A DNA stretch of 14,728 bases, from NCBI GenBank assembly GCA_002378975.1, contig DFST01000062.1, positions 465 to 15,192 of the forward strand, written 5' to 3'. Each line of letters opens with the position of its first letter. The stretch's first letter is position 1. A program made the position numbers and the translations under genes. The notes beneath the pieces are model-generated. The model saw only the letters and a program-made list of their open reading frames with translations. It was not told the origin of the DNA and did not search any database. Positions 1 through 6,458 of this stretch are shown here, one piece after another. The stretch is from Chitinophagaceae bacterium UBA3430. GTDB lineage: Bacteria; Bacteroidota; Bacteroidia; Chitinophagales; Chitinophagaceae.

Positions 1-488
1 TGGGCATCACCAAAGCCTATTGCACCCGTGTGGGTGGTGGCCCCTTTCCCACGGAGCTTCACGACGAGATCGGGGATACGTTGCGTCGGATCGGCAGCGA
101 GTTCGGTGCAACTACGGGCCGTCCACGCCGGTGCGGATGGATCGATCTGGTGGCACTCAAATATGCCTGTATGCTGAATGGAGTAACGGCATTGGTTATG
201 ACCAAAGCGGATGTACTCGATACGTTTGAGACCCTCCAAGCATGCACGGCGTATGTGTTGAATGGCCAAGAGGTAGACCGCATGCCCTTTCAGTTGAATA
301 TGGAATCCCTTGTTCCGGTCTATCGTTCCTTCCCAGGTTGGCAAGTAGCTATTCCGGAGATGCGGGCGGCTGACCAACTTCCGGCCACCATGCAATCGTA
401 CATACAATACATCGAGCAATATGTGGGCGTGCCTGTTCGCTACGTATCCAATGGCCCAGGTCGGGATCAGTTGATCAAACGGCCCTGA
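1..488 (+). CDS. purA: Adenylosuccinate synthetase, C-terminal part (5' end outside window)
   Basis: This is the last 161 residues of PurA, which joins IMP and aspartate using GTP to make adenylosuccinate, the first committed step from IMP to AMP, in the cytosol. The reading frame is open from base 3 and ends in TGA at 486-488. Family signatures are visible: AYCTRVGGGPFPTE near the window start, then EFGATTGRPRRCGWID, which contains the aspartate-binding loop (TTGRPRR) known from the E. coli enzyme, then DLVALKYACMLNG. Usual family length is about 420-430 residues, so roughly the first 60 percent lies upstream of the window. There is no sign of truncation or frameshift in the part seen. An internal GTG at base 30 is not a start. 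The next gene on the same strand begins 79 nt downstream. Confidence 0.97.
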   Translation, partial: GITKAYCTRVGGGPFPTELHDEIGDTLRRIGSEFGATTGRPRRCGWIDLVALKYACMLNGVTALVMTKADVLDTFETLQACTAYVLNGQEVDRMPFQLNMESLVPVYRSFPGWQVAIPEMRAADQLPATMQSYIQYIEQYVGVPVRYVSNGPGRDQLIKRP

Positions 489-567
489 GTAGAAAACTAA
501 AAAATCCCTGCAAAAAATTTGGCGGATTTACAGGAACGCAGAAAATTTACATAGAGAATCATTTTGT

Positions 568-894
568 ATGCTGATGCAATCAACTTCAATCGAGAAAACG
601 AATTTTGCCTGGCACGTGTCAAGCGAGGGGATCCTGACGCCGCTAGCTGCCAAAAAATCCAAGTCAGCTGACGAGGAAGAAGATGAACCCGAGCAGGAGG
701 ACGAATGGGAGAAAACCGACGAAGAGGATAGTTGGGATCCCGACTTCGACGAATTCGATGTACCCAAATCCCGTACAGCCAAGTCTGGTGGTAAAAAAGA
801 AGAGGAAGACCTCAATTTCGAAGAGGAAGAGGATCTTGGACTTTTTGAAGACGAAGCCTTTGGTGATGAAGGCGGATCCGACGACGATTTCTAA
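568..894 (+). CDS. Highly acidic low-complexity hypothetical protein
   Basis: Function not recognised. The 108-residue product has a short non-acidic N-terminus (residues 1-34, containing NFAWHVSSEGILTPLAAKK) followed by an Asp/Glu-rich tail from residue 35 to the end. By count, 39 of 108 residues are acidic and 10 are Lys/Arg. Aromatic residues are spaced through the acid (W47, W56, F60, F63, F84, F93, F98, F108), with a central DPDFDEFDVPKS block and a C-terminal SDDDF. No signal peptide or membrane segment is visible. ATG at 568 is taken as the start; ATG at 574 is in frame and possible. It sits 79 nt after purA and only 8 nt before pabB, so it is probably co-transcribed with pabB. Acidic tails of this kind are seen in nucleic-acid mimics, chaperone-like proteins and protein-docking tails; which of these applies is unknown. 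The codons look genuine, and the antisense frame here is a mirror of the GAA/GAC repeats. Confidence 0.75.
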   Translation: MLMQSTSIEKTNFAWHVSSEGILTPLAAKKSKSADEEEDEPEQEDEWEKTDEEDSWDPDFDEFDVPKSRTAKSGGKKEEEDLNFEEEEDLGLFEDEAFGDEGGSDDDF

Positions 895-902
895 TCCCAT
901 AC

Positions 903-2189
903 ATGCTTCAATCCGACTACGACCTACATGAATTGCCTGCGGGTCGTACGCAACTTTTGCATTGGGCCCAACAGCACGAGGTGTTTTGTTGGCTCGAAGG
1001 GACTCCGTCCGTTGACCAGGACTATACGTTTCCAACTTTATTAGCCTTGGGGGTTCGTCGGTCCTTTGAATTGACGCCCGCCATCTCTCTTGCTTCCTTG
1101 GATGAATTTTTATCGCCTACGGAGATCGGATACGTTGTTCAGATCGGATACGGATTGAAAGATCGCTTGGAGCGTCTCTCCACCCGTCATTCGGACCCTA
1201 TCGGATTTCCAGCTCTGTATCTTTTTGAACCATTAATCTTAATCCGTTTTACCGGCCAGCATCACGTTTCCATCCAAGCAACGGATCCGAATGCGGTTTG
1301 GCAGGCGATTCGATCGGTAGTCATCGAACCGGTAACCAATCCCATCCCGAAAGTCGACTTTCGGGCTCGATCGGATCGGGAGGAATATTTAGCGCATCTG
1401 AAATCGGTGCAGGCGCATATTCGTCGGGGTGATTGTTACGAGTTGAACTATTGCCAAGAATTTTTTGCAACTGATATACGCATCGACCCGGTGCAAGTTT
1501 ATCTAGCGATGCAAGCGCTGGCGCAAGCGCCGTTTTCCAGTCTCTACCGCCAGGGCGATCGATGGCTGATTGGTGCCAGTCCGGAGCGTTTTTTACTTCG
1601 ACGCGGAGATCGGATCGAATCGATGCCCATGAAAGGAACGGCCCCACGCGATGCCGATCCGGTGTTGGACGAGGCGCGGGCCACATCGTTGATGCAAAGT
1701 GAGAAGGATCGATCGGAGAATATCATGGTGGTTGATCTGGTGCGCAACGACCTGTCCCGAGTGGCAGAGCGGGGGAGTGTGCAGGTTGAGTCGCTTTGTG
1801 CGTTGCGCAGCTTCCCGCAAGTACATCAATTGGTTTCGACGGTTTCTTGTCGGCTCAAACCCGGCCAGTCGTTTCGACAGATCCTGGAGGCTTGTTTCCC
1901 GATGGGGTCGATGACCGGGGCGCCGAAGATTCGGGTAATGGAATTGACCGACCGGTACGAGACGAGCGCACGTGGATTGTATTCAGGTTCCATCGGATTC
2001 ATGGAGCCCAATGGAAACTTTGATCTAAATGTGGTGATCCGCAGTTTGCAATACCAATCGGCACAGCAATATCTATCGTACCACGTGGGTTCGGGAATTA
2101 CGGTGTACAGCGATCCGTCAATAGAATGGGAAGAGTGCCTATGGAAGGCCCGAGCGATCCGAAGGGTATTCTCTGGCGAGCGGGTGTAG
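903..2189 (+). CDS. pabB: Aminodeoxychorismate synthase component I
   Basis: A 428-residue chorismate-binding enzyme. PabB converts chorismate, with ammonia from the PabA glutaminase, to 4-amino-4-deoxychorismate for folate synthesis. The catalytic domain fills roughly residues 155-425. Visible motifs are AHIRRGDCYELNY (171-183), SPERF (226-230), MPMKGTAPR (241-249), DLVRND (278-283), FPMGSMTGAPK (332-342), GSGIT (396-400) and EWEECLWKA (408-416). Lys244 in the MKGT motif is the family's mark for PabB; anthranilate synthase TrpE has Ala there. This makes PabB clearly more likely than TrpE, or than the isochorismate synthases. Length is near the usual 430-470. No PabA or PabC domain is fused and neither gene is in the window. 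It follows the acidic protein gene by 8 nt. Its TAG is 2 nt from the stop of convergent tatA, leaving no room for a terminator between them. Confidence 0.93.
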   Translation: MLQSDYDLHELPAGRTQLLHWAQQHEVFCWLEGTPSVDQDYTFPTLLALGVRRSFELTPAISLASLDEFLSPTEIGYVVQIGYGLKDRLERLSTRHSDPIGFPALYLFEPLILIRFTGQHHVSIQATDPNAVWQAIRSVVIEPVTNPIPKVDFRARSDREEYLAHLKSVQAHIRRGDCYELNYCQEFFATDIRIDPVQVYLAMQALAQAPFSSLYRQGDRWLIGASPERFLLRRGDRIESMPMKGTAPRDADPVLDEARATSLMQSEKDRSENIMVVDLVRNDLSRVAERGSVQVESLCALRSFPQVHQLVSTVSCRLKPGQSFRQILEACFPMGSMTGAPKIRVMELTDRYETSARGLYSGSIGFMEPNGNFDLNVVIRSLQYQSAQQYLSYHVGSGITVYSDPSIEWEECLWKARAIRRVFSGERV

Positions 2190-2191
2190 GA

Positions 2192-2392
2192 TCAGGATTT
2201 GGTTGCGTCGTTGGCGCTTTCCTCGATCTCTTTTTTCACGTTGGTCTTGGCGTCGTTGAATTCACGCACACCACGACCCAGCCCGCGCATCAATTCAGGG
2301 ATTTTCTTACCTCCGAACATCAGCAAAACGATGACTAAGATGATGATGATCTCATTGGTGCCCAACATGCCGAGTAAACTATTCTGTACCAT
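2192..2392 (-). CDS. tatA: Sec-independent protein translocase subunit TatA/TatE
   Basis: A 66-residue single-span membrane protein of the twin-arginine translocase, which exports folded proteins across the inner membrane. It has the family layout: short N-terminus, transmembrane helix (about residues 12-26, IIIILVIVLLMF), the FG hinge (26-27), an amphipathic helix KKIPELMRGLGRGVREF (29-45), and a charged tail. Length is typical. The ATG at 2392 is preferred because a promoter-like box lies a short distance upstream; an in-frame ATG at residue 9 (2366-2368) would also give a complete TatA. TatC is not in the window. The gene is convergent with pabB and separated from upstream rplS by an intrinsic terminator, so it is probably transcribed alone. 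Confidence 0.95.
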   Translation of the reverse strand: MVQNSLLGMLGTNEIIIILVIVLLMFGGKKIPELMRGLGRGVREFNDAKTNVKKEIEESANDATKS

Positions 2393-2409
2393 AGTGAGTG
2401 ATTATGGAT

Positions 2410-2417
2410 CAAAGATA
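2410..2417 (-). promoter_or_regulatory. Putative promoter -7 box for tatA
   Basis: The minus strand reads TATCTTTG, a full match to the Bacteroidota -7 consensus TAnnTTTG. A TTTG at 2441-2444 could serve as the -33 element, but the spacer is 23 nt rather than the usual 19-21. The start would lie about 13 nt upstream of the tatA ATG. The box also sits just after the rplS terminator, where a new promoter is needed. Confidence 0.5.
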
Positions 2418-2445
2418 GCAACAAGTCTTGACCTGCCCGACAAAT

Positions 2446-2470
2446 AAAAAACCCCGAACAAGTCGGGGTT
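2446..2470 (-). terminator. Intrinsic terminator of rplS
   Basis: Stem AACCCCGA/TCGGGGTT (arms 2450-2457 and 2463-2470), loop of 5 nt (2458-2462). Read on the minus strand it lies 22 nt past the rplS stop and is followed by a short T-tract (complement of the A-run at 2446-2450). A run of seven T on the plus strand at 2474-2480 could give it some function the other way. Confidence 0.85.
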
Positions 2471-2492
2471 GAATTTTTTTAGGTCGAATGTA

Positions 2493-2852
2493 TTATCCGG
2501 CAACCGCCATGCGCTTCTCGCGGATACGGGCGCTTTTACCACTACGCTTACGCTGATAGAAGAGCTTCGCACGACGTACGTTACCGGTCTTATTCACCTG
2601 GATCGATTCGATGTTGGGGGAGAAGAAGGGGAACACACGCTCAACACCAATGCCGTCAGAGATTTTACGTACGGTGAAAGTAGCTGTGGCACCTTGTCCT
2701 TGTTTCTTGATCACGTCTCCTTTGAACGACTGGATACGCTCTTTGGATCCTTCGATGATCTTATAGTTGACGGTAACGCTGTCGCCTGCCTTGAAGGAAG
2801 GGAAAGTCTTGTTACCGGTCATTTGCTCGTGGATGTACATTACCGCGTTCAT
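2493..2852 (-). CDS. rplS: 50S ribosomal protein L19
   Basis: A 119-residue L19, a large-subunit protein located at the 30S-50S interface. The conserved core is obvious: FKAGDSVTVNYKIIEG (residues 20-35), KERIQSFKGDVI (37-48), TFTVRKISDGIGVERVFPF (near 59-77), SPNIESIQV, then RRAKLFYQRKRSGKSARIREK toward the end. Length is standard for the family. ATG at 2852 is used as the start; an ATG at residue 5 is possible but leaves a shorter N-terminus than usual. The common bacterial neighbours trmD, rimM and rpsP are absent here: L19 stands alone between two terminators, with its own promoter-like box and an estimated leader of about 20 nt, too short for a structured ribosomal-protein leader. Confidence 0.98.
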   Translation of the reverse strand: MNAVMYIHEQMTGNKTFPSFKAGDSVTVNYKIIEGSKERIQSFKGDVIKKQGQGATATFTVRKISDGIGVERVFPFFSPNIESIQVNKTGNVRRAKLFYQRKRSGKSARIREKRMAVAG

Positions 2853-2874
2853 GATTTCTCTTTTTAGGGGAGGG

Positions 2875-2882
2875 CAAAGGTA
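2875..2882 (-). promoter_or_regulatory. Putative promoter -7 box for rplS
   Basis: The minus strand reads TACCTTTG, a full match to TAnnTTTG, about 22 nt upstream of the rplS ATG. It is placed just downstream of the rny terminator. No convincing TTTG -33 element is seen at 19-21 nt; a T-rich TTTCTG stands 18 nt upstream. Confidence 0.5.
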
Positions 2883-2916
2883 AGGGATGTGGAGGAATTT
2901 CAGAAATCAATCGCTT

Positions 2917-2942
2917 AAAAAAACCCCGACCGGAGGTCGGGG
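2917..2942 (-). terminator. Intrinsic terminator of rny
   Basis: Stem CCCCGACC/GGTCGGGG (arms 2924-2931 and 2935-2942), a 3-nt loop, and seven T on the minus strand (complement of A-run 2917-2923). It lies about 30 nt after the rny stop codon, a textbook position and form. Confidence 0.92.
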
Positions 2943-2971
2943 CAAATCCTTGAGATTGAACGGATTCTCGT

Positions 2972-4537
2972 TTATCGGGCGACGTTCACCGCTCTTTTTT
3001 CGCGGATCACGGTCACTTTGATCTGGCCGGGGAAGGTCATTTCCGTCTGGATCTTTTGGGCGATCTCGAAGGAAAGACGATCCGACTCCTGATCGCTGAC
3101 CTTGTCGGCCTCTACGATCACGCGGAGTTCACGGCCTGCCTGGATGGCATAGGCCTTCTCCACACCGGTATAATTCATGGCCAGGTTTTCCAGGTCTTTG
3201 ATCCGTTGAATGTATTGTTGCATGATCTCTCTGCGGGCACCGGGCCGTGCACCGCTGATGGCATCACAAGCCTGAATGATGGGAGAGATCACAAAGAGCA
3301 TTTCGGCTTCATCGTGGTGGGCCGCGATGGCGTTCACGACCGCCGGGTTTTCTCCGTATTTCTCAGCGATTTTCGCACCGAGCAAGGCGTGGCTCAATTC
3401 ACTTTCTTCATCCGGAACCTTTCCGATATCGTGCAAGAGTCCCGCGCGTTTGGCCAGTTTGGGATTGAGGCCCAACTCAGCAGCCATGGTGGCACAGAGG
3501 TTCGCGGTTTCGCGGCTGTGCATGAGCAGATTCTGTCCGTATGAAGAACGGAAACGCATCCGTCCGACCATGCGGATCAATTCTTTGTGCAGACCGTGGA
3601 TACCCAGTTCGATCACGGTACGCTCACCGATCTCCATCACTTGTTCCTCAATCTGGCGACGGGTCTTTTCTACCACTTCTTCAATGCGAGCCGGGTGGAT
3701 GCGGCCATCGGCCACCAGTCGTTGCAAACTCAGGCGGGCGATCTCACGACGTAGCGGATCGAAGCTCGACAGGAGAATGGCCTCAGGGGTATCGTCTACG
3801 ATCAGGTCCACCCCGGTGGCTGCTTCAATGGCACGGATGTTTCGTCCCTCGCGCCCAATGATCTGTCCTTTGATCTCGTCGCTTTCCAGGTGGAAAACGG
3901 TGATGGTATTTTCAATGGCTTGCTCGGCGGCAGTTCGTTGAATGGTCTGAATAATGATCTTGCGCGCTTCTTTGCCGGCTTTTTGCTTGGCTTCCTCAAT
4001 GATCTCTTGCTGAATCACCAGCGCACGGGTTTCTGCCTCTTGTTTCAGGCTTTCCACCAGTTGATTGCGGGCTTCTTCGGCAGACAGGTTGGCGATCTTT
4101 TCCAGACGGCGAACATGCTCTTCCTGCTTCTTATCAAGTTCAGCACGGCGTTGATTTACTACTTCGATCTGACGGTTCAGATTTTCTTTGATGGCGTCAT
4201 TGTCCTTGACTTGTTTGTCAAGATTGCCCTCTTTTTGACTGATGGATTGCTCTTTTTGACGGATCCGATTCTCGGTTTCGTTGAGCTTCTTGTTCTTGTC
4301 GAGCATCTCCCGCTCGTGCGCAGCCTTCAATTGCACGAAACGTTCTTTCGCCTCCACTTCTTTTTCTTTCTTGACGGTCTCGGCGCGGAGTTCGGCTTCT
4401 TTCAGGATGGTTTCGGCCTTGATTTCGGCCTCTTCCATTTTCTTTTGCGTGTTACGGGCGAAAAGGATCTTTCCCAGGCCAAGGCCCACTGCCAGGGCTG
4501 CGCCACCAATGATGGCCAGTAATATATTCGGGTCCAT
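2972..4537 (-). CDS. rny: Ribonuclease Y
   Basis: A 521-residue membrane-anchored endoribonuclease; in the family it begins decay of many mRNAs. Domains in order: one N-terminal transmembrane helix (about 5-27), a long charged coiled coil (about 30-200), a KH RNA-binding domain with the IIGREGRNIRAIE signature (226-238), and an HD metal-dependent phosphohydrolase domain with H340 (LLMHS), H369-D370 (LLHDIGK), H383 (SHALLG) and HHD at 407-409. The C-terminal part ends QIKVTVIREKRAVNVAR, typical of the family. Length matches the usual 510-520. ATG at 4537 places the anchor right at the N-terminus. It is followed by a strong terminator. A TAAGTTTTG stretch at 4562-4570 on the minus strand may be the promoter, but it departs from the consensus by one base. 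Confidence 0.97.
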   Translation of the reverse strand: MDPNILLAIIGGAALAVGLGLGKILFARNTQKKMEEAEIKAETILKEAELRAETVKKEKEVEAKERFVQLKAAHEREMLDKNKKLNETENRIRQKEQSISQKEGNLDKQVKDNDAIKENLNRQIEVVNQRRAELDKKQEEHVRRLEKIANLSAEEARNQLVESLKQEAETRALVIQQEIIEEAKQKAGKEARKIIIQTIQRTAAEQAIENTITVFHLESDEIKGQIIGREGRNIRAIEAATGVDLIVDDTPEAILLSSFDPLRREIARLSLQRLVADGRIHPARIEEVVEKTRRQIEEQVMEIGERTVIELGIHGLHKELIRMVGRMRFRSSYGQNLLMHSRETANLCATMAAELGLNPKLAKRAGLLHDIGKVPDEESELSHALLGAKIAEKYGENPAVVNAIAAHHDEAEMLFVISPIIQACDAISGARPGARREIMQQYIQRIKDLENLAMNYTGVEKAYAIQAGRELRVIVEADKVSDQESDRLSFEIAQKIQTEMTFPGQIKVTVIREKRAVNVAR

Positions 4538-4561
4538 GAATGCGGTCGTTTAAGGGGTGCA

Positions 4562-4570
4562 CAAAACTTA
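4562..4570 (-). promoter_or_regulatory. Possible rny promoter -7 region
   Basis: The minus strand reads TAAGTTTTG, which is TAnnTTTG with one extra T. It lies about 24 nt upstream of the rny ATG. A TTG lies 23 nt further up (4594-4596). Weak evidence. Confidence 0.25.
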
Positions 4571-4699
4571 TTTTCTAGTAACCGATTGATATTCAATTTC
4601 TTGACAAGCTACTTCTCGGTCAATTCACAAATTTACGATTTCGGGGTGAATGCGGAAAATCTGACTATGGATGCTATCTTGGTAGCTCAATTCAATTAT

Positions 4700-5824
4700 A
4701 TGCCTCGTTTTTTAACCTGTTGCCTTTTGTTTCTCGCTGCTACTGCCTCTGCGCAAACCCAATCGAGGCCTTTTACCCTAAACGGTCAGCTCCGTGGACC
4801 TGATACCTTCATCGGCAAGATCTTGATTCAATATCGGGGTGAGCAGGGCTGGAAAATGGACAGTGCAACGGTTCGTGAAGGTTTGTTCAGTTTTACCGGC
4901 AAGGTTGCCGAGCCAACCATGGCCCGATTGATGATGCGGCCCAAACGAGCCGATGCCAAAAACATCATTGAATCTGTTTTTCTGATGCCCGGTACGCAAC
5001 GAGTCCGGATGCAATCAAATGGCAAAAACATGCGCGTGTTTGGATCCGATGCGCACCGCGCCTACCGAAAACTCAAAAAGAAATCAGCCCCGTACGATAA
5101 ACAATACGAGTCGTTGATCGAGCAATATCAAGCCTATGGCAAAGCCAAGGAAAAAGAAAAGCAAGCAGCCGTTGAAGCGCAACTCGATTCGATCGATGAA
5201 GTACGTAAGCAAAAAGTATACCGGACTTTTTTAGTTGAAACACCCAATACGCCGATCTCTCCCTATGTGCTGCAAGAATATGCAGGATGGGACATCGATC
5301 CCCGACAGATCGAACCTTTGTACAATGCCTTGGCTCCGTACGAAAAACAGTATCCCTCCATGCAGGAGATGAAACAAAGCATCGATATGGCCAAACTCAC
5401 CCAAATCGGTGCCCCGGCCATGGAATTTGTACAAAATGACACCCTCGACAAGCCGGTTGCGTTGTCGTCCTTCCGCGGTAAATATTTATTGATCGATTTC
5501 TGGGCCAGTTGGTGCGGACCCTGCCGAGCCGAAAACCCCAATGTGGTTAAGGCATTCCAAAAGTTCCAGTCCAAGAACTTTCATATCCTCGGGGTTTCAC
5601 TTGATCGAGCCGGACAAAAAGACAAATGGATGAAGGCCATCCACGACGACGGACTTACCTGGACACAGGTCAGCGACCTCAAATTCTGGAACAACACCGT
5701 GGCGGTACAATACGGGATAAGGGCCATTCCACAGAATCTGCTACTCGATCCCAATGGGATCATTGTCGGGAAAAACCTGCGCGGAGAAAAATTGATGAGT
5801 ACGTTGGAAGGAATGTTGAAGTAG
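4700..5824 (+). CDS. Secreted DUF4369 / thioredoxin-like (TlpA/ResA-type) protein
   Basis: A 374-residue exported thiol-disulfide oxidoreductase-like protein. Residues 1-18 form a signal peptide (MPRFLTCCLLFLAATASA) with a likely cleavage before Gln19. Residues about 25-115 (PFTLNGQLRGPDTFIGKILI...) look like the DUF4369 beta domain that often precedes thioredoxin domains in Bacteroidota. A Lys/Glu-rich helical linker follows (about 120-175). The AhpC/TSA-like thioredoxin domain fills about 235-374, with the catalytic WCGPC at 271-275 and the cis-proline region AIPQN near 343-346. It is expected in the periplasm, reducing or isomerising disulfides, possibly in cytochrome c maturation, though the partner cannot be read from sequence. 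The frame is open back to a TTG at 4586, but the ATG at 4700 is chosen because it starts the signal peptide. It lies between zapA and rny, in opposite orientation to both. Confidence 0.88.
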   Translation: MPRFLTCCLLFLAATASAQTQSRPFTLNGQLRGPDTFIGKILIQYRGEQGWKMDSATVREGLFSFTGKVAEPTMARLMMRPKRADAKNIIESVFLMPGTQRVRMQSNGKNMRVFGSDAHRAYRKLKKKSAPYDKQYESLIEQYQAYGKAKEKEKQAAVEAQLDSIDEVRKQKVYRTFLVETPNTPISPYVLQEYAGWDIDPRQIEPLYNALAPYEKQYPSMQEMKQSIDMAKLTQIGAPAMEFVQNDTLDKPVALSSFRGKYLLIDFWASWCGPCRAENPNVVKAFQKFQSKNFHILGVSLDRAGQKDKWMKAIHDDGLTWTQVSDLKFWNNTVAVQYGIRAIPQNLLLDPNGIIVGKNLRGEKLMSTLEGMLK

Positions 5825-5830
5825 TAGAGA

Positions 5831-5880
5831 GAAGAGGGTAGAGAGATAAGTTCGTAGACCCTCTACACGCTACCCGCTTC
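5831..5880. repeat. Imperfect inverted repeat between convergent genes
   Basis: GAAGAGGGTAG (5831-5841) faces CTACCCGCTTC (5870-5880), 10 of 11 paired. Inner AGAG (5842-5845) can pair with CTCT (5861-5864). An alternative fold pairs AGAGGGT with ACCCTCT. The right arm overlaps the end of zapA. There is no T-tract on either side, so if it ends transcription it is not a classical intrinsic terminator. Confidence 0.4.
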
Positions 5881-6165
5881 TATCAGCATTTCGTCGAGCA
5901 TGGATTCGATTCTGCCCATGCGAATTTCCAGTTCTTCATTTTCGATCCCCGCTGCTTGCTGGGCGATCTGCTCAGTGGCGAACCAAATCACAACCATGGC
6001 GATGTAATCCTGTATATCCTTGCCTGCGAACAGGGTTCGGAATTCCAGGATCTTATCGTTGATCATCTTGAGTGTTTTGCGCACCACTTCTTCATCATCG
6101 GGTTGGATCTTGATCCGGTAACTCCGATCACCGATAACGGCGGATATGGGGATGAGGTTGGACAT
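5863..6165 (-). CDS. zapA: Cell division protein ZapA
   Basis: A 100-residue ZapA-family protein. ZapA binds FtsZ filaments at midcell and promotes their bundling. The N-terminal head (about 1-40) has the family pattern of an IPISAVIGDRSYRIKI strand-turn-strand, then DDEEVVRKTLKMINDKI, where an acidic-acidic-x-x-x-R/K start to a helix is usual. A helical C-terminal stalk follows (about 45-95, including DIQDYIAMVVIWFATEQIA). Length is typical. It is the third gene of a tight minus-strand unit, with 5 nt between the coiled-coil gene stop and this ATG. The downstream neighbour is a convergent gene 38 nt away. Proteins of this family vary, but the head pattern plus the context make the call firm. 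Confidence 0.88.
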   Translation of the reverse strand: MSNLIPISAVIGDRSYRIKIQPDDEEVVRKTLKMINDKILEFRTLFAGKDIQDYIAMVVIWFATEQIAQQAAGIENEELEIRMGRIESMLDEMLIEAGSV

Positions 6166-6170
6166 CTGAT

Positions 6171-6458
6171 TTATTCACCGAGCAATGCAATGCATCGATC
6201 GATCTCTTTTAAATAGGCGTTGATCTTTTTCTCGATCTCTTTTTTGTCAGCGGTCGCCAACTCGCCGGCATTTAATTTCAACACATCGATCTGGGTTCGT
6301 AATTCCTGAATCTGTTCCTGTGCGCGTTTCAATTTCTCTTCCGACTCAGCGGCGGTTTTGCGCAATCGGTTGTTCTCTTGCTGCATCGATTGCGATCGAC
6401 GAGCCAGTTGCTGAATTTTTTCCTGAATGCGTTTTAAGGTCGATTCCACGGTCCTCAT
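6171..6458 (-). CDS. Coiled-coil hypothetical protein between pheT and zapA
   Basis: A 95-residue cytosolic protein without signal peptide or membrane span. Residues about 4-65 are a continuous heptad-like coiled coil rich in Gln, Glu, Lys and Arg (for example SMQQENNRLRKTAAESEEKL). After a short break around NAGELATADK comes a second amphipathic helix, KKEIEKKINAYLKEIDRCIALL (72-93), that looks more specific than the coil. The start codon overlaps the pheT stop as ATGA (6455-6458), implying translational coupling, and the stop is 5 nt before zapA. No named family is recognised. The size, the coil and the placement next to zapA suggest a division-related partner in the manner of ZapB, but that is inference from shape and context, not from a matching motif. 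Confidence 0.82.
   Translation of the reverse strand: MRTVESTLKRIQEKIQQLARRSQSMQQENNRLRKTAAESEEKLKRAQEQIQELRTQIDVLKLNAGELATADKKEIEKKINAYLKEIDRCIALLGE

Noticed and set aside
664..1035. Minus-strand open frame of 123 codons across the acidic gene and the pabB start
   Set aside because: It mirrors the GAA/GAC repeats as Phe/Leu/Val-rich sequence, and it crosses into the pabB coding region.
3276..3941. Long plus-strand open frame of 221 codons inside rny
   Set aside because: It is antisense to the HD, KH and coiled-coil parts of rny, which are unmistakable. The translation has no recognisable domain.
4586..4699. TTG start giving a 38-residue extension to the thioredoxin-fold protein
   Set aside because: It would bury the signal peptide that begins at the ATG at 4700.
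5825..5862. A 6S RNA gene downstream of zapA, a common location in other bacteria
   Set aside because: The gap to the next gene is only 38 nt, too small for 6S RNA.
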